Notes under the pieces: generated by a model | Told to the model about the DNA's origin: nothing | What the model saw: the letters and a program-made list of their open reading frames with translations, nothing else | Databases searched by the model: none | Shown: positions 63,482-64,000 of the stretch, piece by piece | How the letters are laid out: each line of letters opens with the position of its first letter | Numbering within the stretch: the stretch's first letter is position 1 | Source: Duganella guangzhouensis | GTDB taxonomy: Bacteria > Pseudomonadota > Gammaproteobacteria > Burkholderiales > Burkholderiaceae_D | Direction of reading: 5' to 3' | DNA: 64,000 bases | Assembly: GCF_009674535.1 (NCBI RefSeq) | Contig: NZ_WKJK01000014.1 | Coordinates: forward strand, 62,001-126,000 | Position numbers and translations under genes: made by a program

Positions 63482-64000
63482 TTGCGCAGGAATTGGAAGT
63501 AAGTTTGCATATGGCGTTTGTCGAAGCGCGACAAGCGCGCCACGAATTCATCACGGTGGAGCACTTGCTGCTGGCCTTGCTAGACAACCCTTCGGCCGCC
63601 GAAGTGTTGCGCGCTTGCGCTGTCAACATTGAAGATCTGCGCAAAACCCTGACCAATTTTATTGGTGACAACACCCCGACCGTGCCCGGCACGGGCGAGG
63701 TGGATACCCAGCCGACGCTCGGTTTCCAGCGCGTGATTCAGCGCGCCATCATGCACGTCCAGTCAGCCTCGAATGGCAAGAAGGAAGTGACTGGCGCCAA
63801 TGTGCTGGTGGCCATCTTCGGTGAAAAAGATTCGCACGCGGTGTACTACCTGCACCAGCAGGGCGTGACCCGTCTGGACGTGGTGAATTTCATCTCGCAC
63901 GGCGTGCGCAAGGACCAGCAGTCGGACGCCGCCAAGGCGTCGGAAGGCGTGGAAGAGGGCGCACCGGCCGGCGAAGGCCAGAGCAAGGAAAGTCCGCTCG
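63478..64000 (+). CDS. clpA: ATP-dependent Clp protease ATPase ClpA, 5' end
   Basis: The first 174 residues; the gene runs off the right edge. MIAQELEVSLHMAFVEARQARHEFITVEHLLLALLDNPSA and the second repeat FQRVIQRAIMHVQSASNGKKEVTGANVLVAIFGEKDSHA form the Clp-N domain, where ClpS binds. ATG overlaps the clpS stop (ATGA). It works with ClpP in protein quality control. Confidence 0.95.
   Translation, partial: MIAQELEVSLHMAFVEARQARHEFITVEHLLLALLDNPSAAEVLRACAVNIEDLRKTLTNFIGDNTPTVPGTGEVDTQPTLGFQRVIQRAIMHVQSASNGKKEVTGANVLVAIFGEKDSHAVYYLHQQGVTRLDVVNFISHGVRKDQQSDAAKASEGVEEGAPAGEGQSKESPL

Overview
The window looks like a chromosomal segment of a GC-rich betaproteobacterium of the Oxalobacteraceae (Massilia, Duganella, Rugamonas or Janthinobacterium type). 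This is inferred from protein style and gene order: divergent murJ/rpsT, clpS-clpA next to a cold-shock gene, and an XrtB exosortase set embedded in an EPS locus. No rRNA, tRNA or CRISPR array was seen.

Layout. (1) Positions 1-2681, minus strand: the 5' end of a HAD/UbiA-type prenyltransferase gene, a polytopic membrane protein and an orphan prepilin-like protein. (2) 2853-4760: the ABC-F ATPase gene uup. (3) 4843-26324: a long, tightly packed exopolysaccharide/exosortase-B locus. It holds a CAAX-protease homologue, epsL, the initiating sugar-phosphate transferase, epsD, epsE, epsF, epsG, xrtB, epsI, a flippase, a pyruvyltransferase, a nitroreductase-like gene, a polymerase/ligase, four GT4 glycosyltransferases and a secreted glycosidase-like protein. 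(4) 26629-33846: a second glycosidase-like paralogue with its own promoter and terminator, then sugar-nucleotide genes (galE, an NDP-sugar pyrophosphorylase, manC) and a TIGR03790-type gene. (5) 33834-45396: cell-surface cargo and control, with three PEP-CTERM proteins, an ExeM-like nuclease, an AT-rich acyltransferase, an OmpR-type regulator, the LuxR-type regulator EpsA and a subtilase. (6) 45785-55104: a ten-gene non-canonical type II secretion-like operon (GspG, GspF, GspE, PilM/N/O/P-like proteins, a lipoprotein secretin with N-terminal repeats, three further pseudopilins), followed by a short, apparently highly expressed PEP-CTERM protein. (7) 55888-56129: a group II intron remnant placed just after that gene's terminator. 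(8) 56155-64000: housekeeping genes murJ, rpsT, rluE, icd, an exported KatG, csp, clpS and the start of clpA.

How the parts fit together (inference). The initiating enzyme loads a sugar phosphate on undecaprenyl phosphate. The GT4 enzymes extend it with sugars supplied through GalE and ManC, pyruvyl and acyl groups may decorate it, and the flippase and polymerase act before EpsF/EpsG/EpsE/EpsL export the chain. XrtB and EpsI process PEP-CTERM proteins, several of which are encoded here beside secreted enzymes. The EpsA regulator probably controls the set. The separate secretion-like operon may export or assemble some of these surface proteins.

Most unusual points: EpsG has lost the key residues of all three nucleotide-binding motifs; the type II-like operon departs from canonical Gsp gene content; two glycosidase-like paralogues of unknown specificity sit in the locus; an intron relic lies directly behind a terminator; and there are several perfect inverted repeats in regulatory gaps, including a 21-bp palindrome ahead of the secretion operon and a 13-bp repeat pair in the rpsT leader.
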